Assembly (NCBI GenBank): GCA_021787505.1
Contig: JAJYLU010000099.1
Location: 1 to 6,865, forward strand
Direction: 5' to 3'
Length of the DNA: 6,865 nt
Source: Nitrospirota bacterium
GTDB lineage: Bacteria; Nitrospirota; Thermodesulfovibrionia; Thermodesulfovibrionales; UBA6898
Every line of letters begins with the position of its first letter. Within the stretch, counting starts at the first letter, position 1. The translations under genes and the position numbers were made by a program. Under the pieces are notes generated by a model that saw nothing but the letters and a program-made list of their open reading frames with translations, searched no databases and was not told the origin of the DNA. Shown here piece by piece: positions 5,869 to 6,865 of the stretch.

Positions 5869-6865
5869 TTGTTACTTCGCCTGAGCACCCTGCCCCGGCA
5901 TCTGCCGGAGACTTCCCCCTCCCATAGGGCCGCGGTGCCGTTCACCAGCACATAGGCTATCCCCGCCGGTTTCTGAAAAGGGTCCTCGAAGGTGGCCCTG
6001 TCCCCGATCGCCTCCGGATCGAAAACCACGATATCCGCAAAGTTTCCCGCCTTAAGCATCCCCCGGCGGAAAAGTCCGAATGTCCGTGCGGCAAGCGCGG
6101 TAGCCTTATGCACCGCCACGGTAAGGGAAAGCAGCCTATCTTCACGGACATATTTACCCATCAGCCTTGGGAAGGTGCCGAAGCCCCTCGGGTGCGGCTT
6201 GCCCTGCTTCGTGGGACCTTCAAAACATCTGGCGGAACTGTCCGTGCCTATCATGCAAAACGGCAAGGCAAGAAATTTTCTCAGGTTTTCCTCGGTCATC
6301 GAAAGGAATATCGCGCCGACTCGCAATCTTTCATCGATCAAAACGTCAAACAGCGTCTCGATCTCGTCTGTTCCCCTGGCCTTGCTTATTTCTGCTATGG
6401 TCTTCCCCTCCATCCACCTGTTTTTTTCGAGGACCACGGAAGAGACCATCACCTTCTCCCAGTATCCGGGCGACTGCGACTGTTCCCTGATTGCTGCCGC
6501 GATCTTGCTGCGTTCCTCACTGTTCCTGAGCCTCCTCAACTCCTCTTCATTTCCGCCTTCGTAAGTCCAGGAAGGCAGAAGCGAATCGAGATCAGTGCTC
6601 GATGCAACATAAGGATAACGGTCACAGGTGACTCTAACCCCTGAACGGGCAGCCCCTTCAAGGAGAGAAATAACCCGGTCTACCTTGCCCCAATTCCTTT
6701 CTCCTGCGGTCTTGAGATGGGACACATGGACTTTCACTCCTGCTTCCCGCCCGATGCGCAGGACTTCCTCGACCGCTTCCACGAGCATGTTCCCCTCACT
6801 CCGCATATGGCTTGCATAAATAAGATCTGTTCCACGGAGCCTCTTCGCGCGACGGGCGAGTTGTT
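5865..6865 (-). CDS. N-acyl-D-amino-acid deacylase (D-aminoacylase) family amidohydrolase, 5' end outside window
   Basis: This is a metal-dependent amidohydrolase of the D-aminoacylase family, which removes the acyl group from N-acyl-D-amino acids or acts on related amides. The frame is open to the right edge, so only the last 332 residues are seen; the ATG at 6806 is internal, since the upstream codons (LIYASH before MRSEGN) belong to the family. Visible likely metal or active-site residues are the His of IYASHMRSEG (visible residue 19), the His of KVHVSHLKTAG (49) and the Asp of MIGTDSSA (208). The segment HPRGFGTFPRLMGKYVRE and the C-terminal ADIVVFDP, DRATFEDPFQKPAGI and YVLVNG are family signatures. 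The N-terminal HxH and cysteine ligands lie outside the window. The C-terminus (GRVLRR) is normal. It appears to be a separate unit from rimP because a promoter and a terminator-like hairpin lie between them. The exact substrate cannot be told. Confidence 0.93.
   Translation of the reverse strand, partial: QLARRAKRLRGTDLIYASHMRSEGNMLVEAVEEVLRIGREAGVKVHVSHLKTAGERNWGKVDRVISLLEGAARSGVRVTCDRYPYVASSTDLDSLLPSWTYEGGNEEELRRLRNSEERSKIAAAIREQSQSPGYWEKVMVSSVVLEKNRWMEGKTIAEISKARGTDEIETLFDVLIDERLRVGAIFLSMTEENLRKFLALPFCMIGTDSSARCFEGPTKQGKPHPRGFGTFPRLMGKYVREDRLLSLTVAVHKATALAARTFGLFRRGMLKAGNFADIVVFDPEAIGDRATFEDPFQKPAGIAYVLVNGTAALWEGEVSGRCRGRVLRRSNN

Noticed and set aside
6804..6806. ATG at 6806 as the start of the amidohydrolase
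   Set aside because: The frame stays open to the window edge, and the codons before it (LIYASH) contain a conserved family histidine, so the ATG is internal.
1..6865. Defence system, mobile element, CRISPR array or tRNA/rRNA gene
   Set aside because: Nearly all of the window is filled by recognisable chromosomal genes, and I saw no transposase, integrase, spaced repeats or structural RNA pattern.

Overview
The window is a compact, ordinary-looking piece of bacterial chromosome read entirely from the minus strand. From right to left, in the direction of transcription, it holds the 3' part of an N-acyl-D-amino-acid deacylase (D-aminoacylase) family amidohydrolase, a short regulatory gap, and then six closely spaced genes: rimP, nusA, recG, a small helical protein of unknown function, a type IV prepilin peptidase (pilD family), and a PAS-containing sensor histidine kinase cut off by the left edge. 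All the complete genes are intact. I see no RNA gene, insertion sequence, CRISPR array or long repeat.

The source is a Gram-negative-type bacterium, because a prepilin peptidase with the CxxC...CxxC zinc motif implies type IV pili or a type II secretion system. The short NusA without C-terminal acidic repeats, the nusA-recG arrangement and the NtrB-like kinase would fit Nitrospirota or Desulfobacterota (former Deltaproteobacteria). That is an inference from general gene character, not a proven placement.

Region by region. Bases 5865-6865 encode the deacylase C-terminal part. The gap at 5781-5864 carries a good sigma70-type promoter (-35 TTGATT, 17-base spacer, -10 TAGAAT) that overlaps the deacylase stop codon. 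It is followed by a 10-bp hairpin with a T-rich tail that ends directly at the rimP start. This looks like an intrinsic terminator placed between a promoter and its own operon, that is, an attenuator, and the operon it would control encodes the termination factor NusA. The genes then follow with a 4-base overlap (rimP/nusA), an 8-base overlap (nusA/recG), a 14-base gap (recG/small protein), a 1-base gap (small protein/prepilin peptidase) and a 47-base gap (prepilin peptidase/kinase). They therefore probably form one transcription unit that runs off the left edge.

The unit mixes ribosome assembly (RimP), transcription elongation and termination (NusA), replication-fork and R-loop processing (RecG), pilin or pseudopilin maturation (PilD) and signalling (the kinase). 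The usual partner downstream of nusA, infB, is not there; recG takes its place. I found no clearly new molecular system. The best points for follow-up are the putative NusA attenuator, the nusA-recG coupling and the unidentified small protein between recG and pilD.
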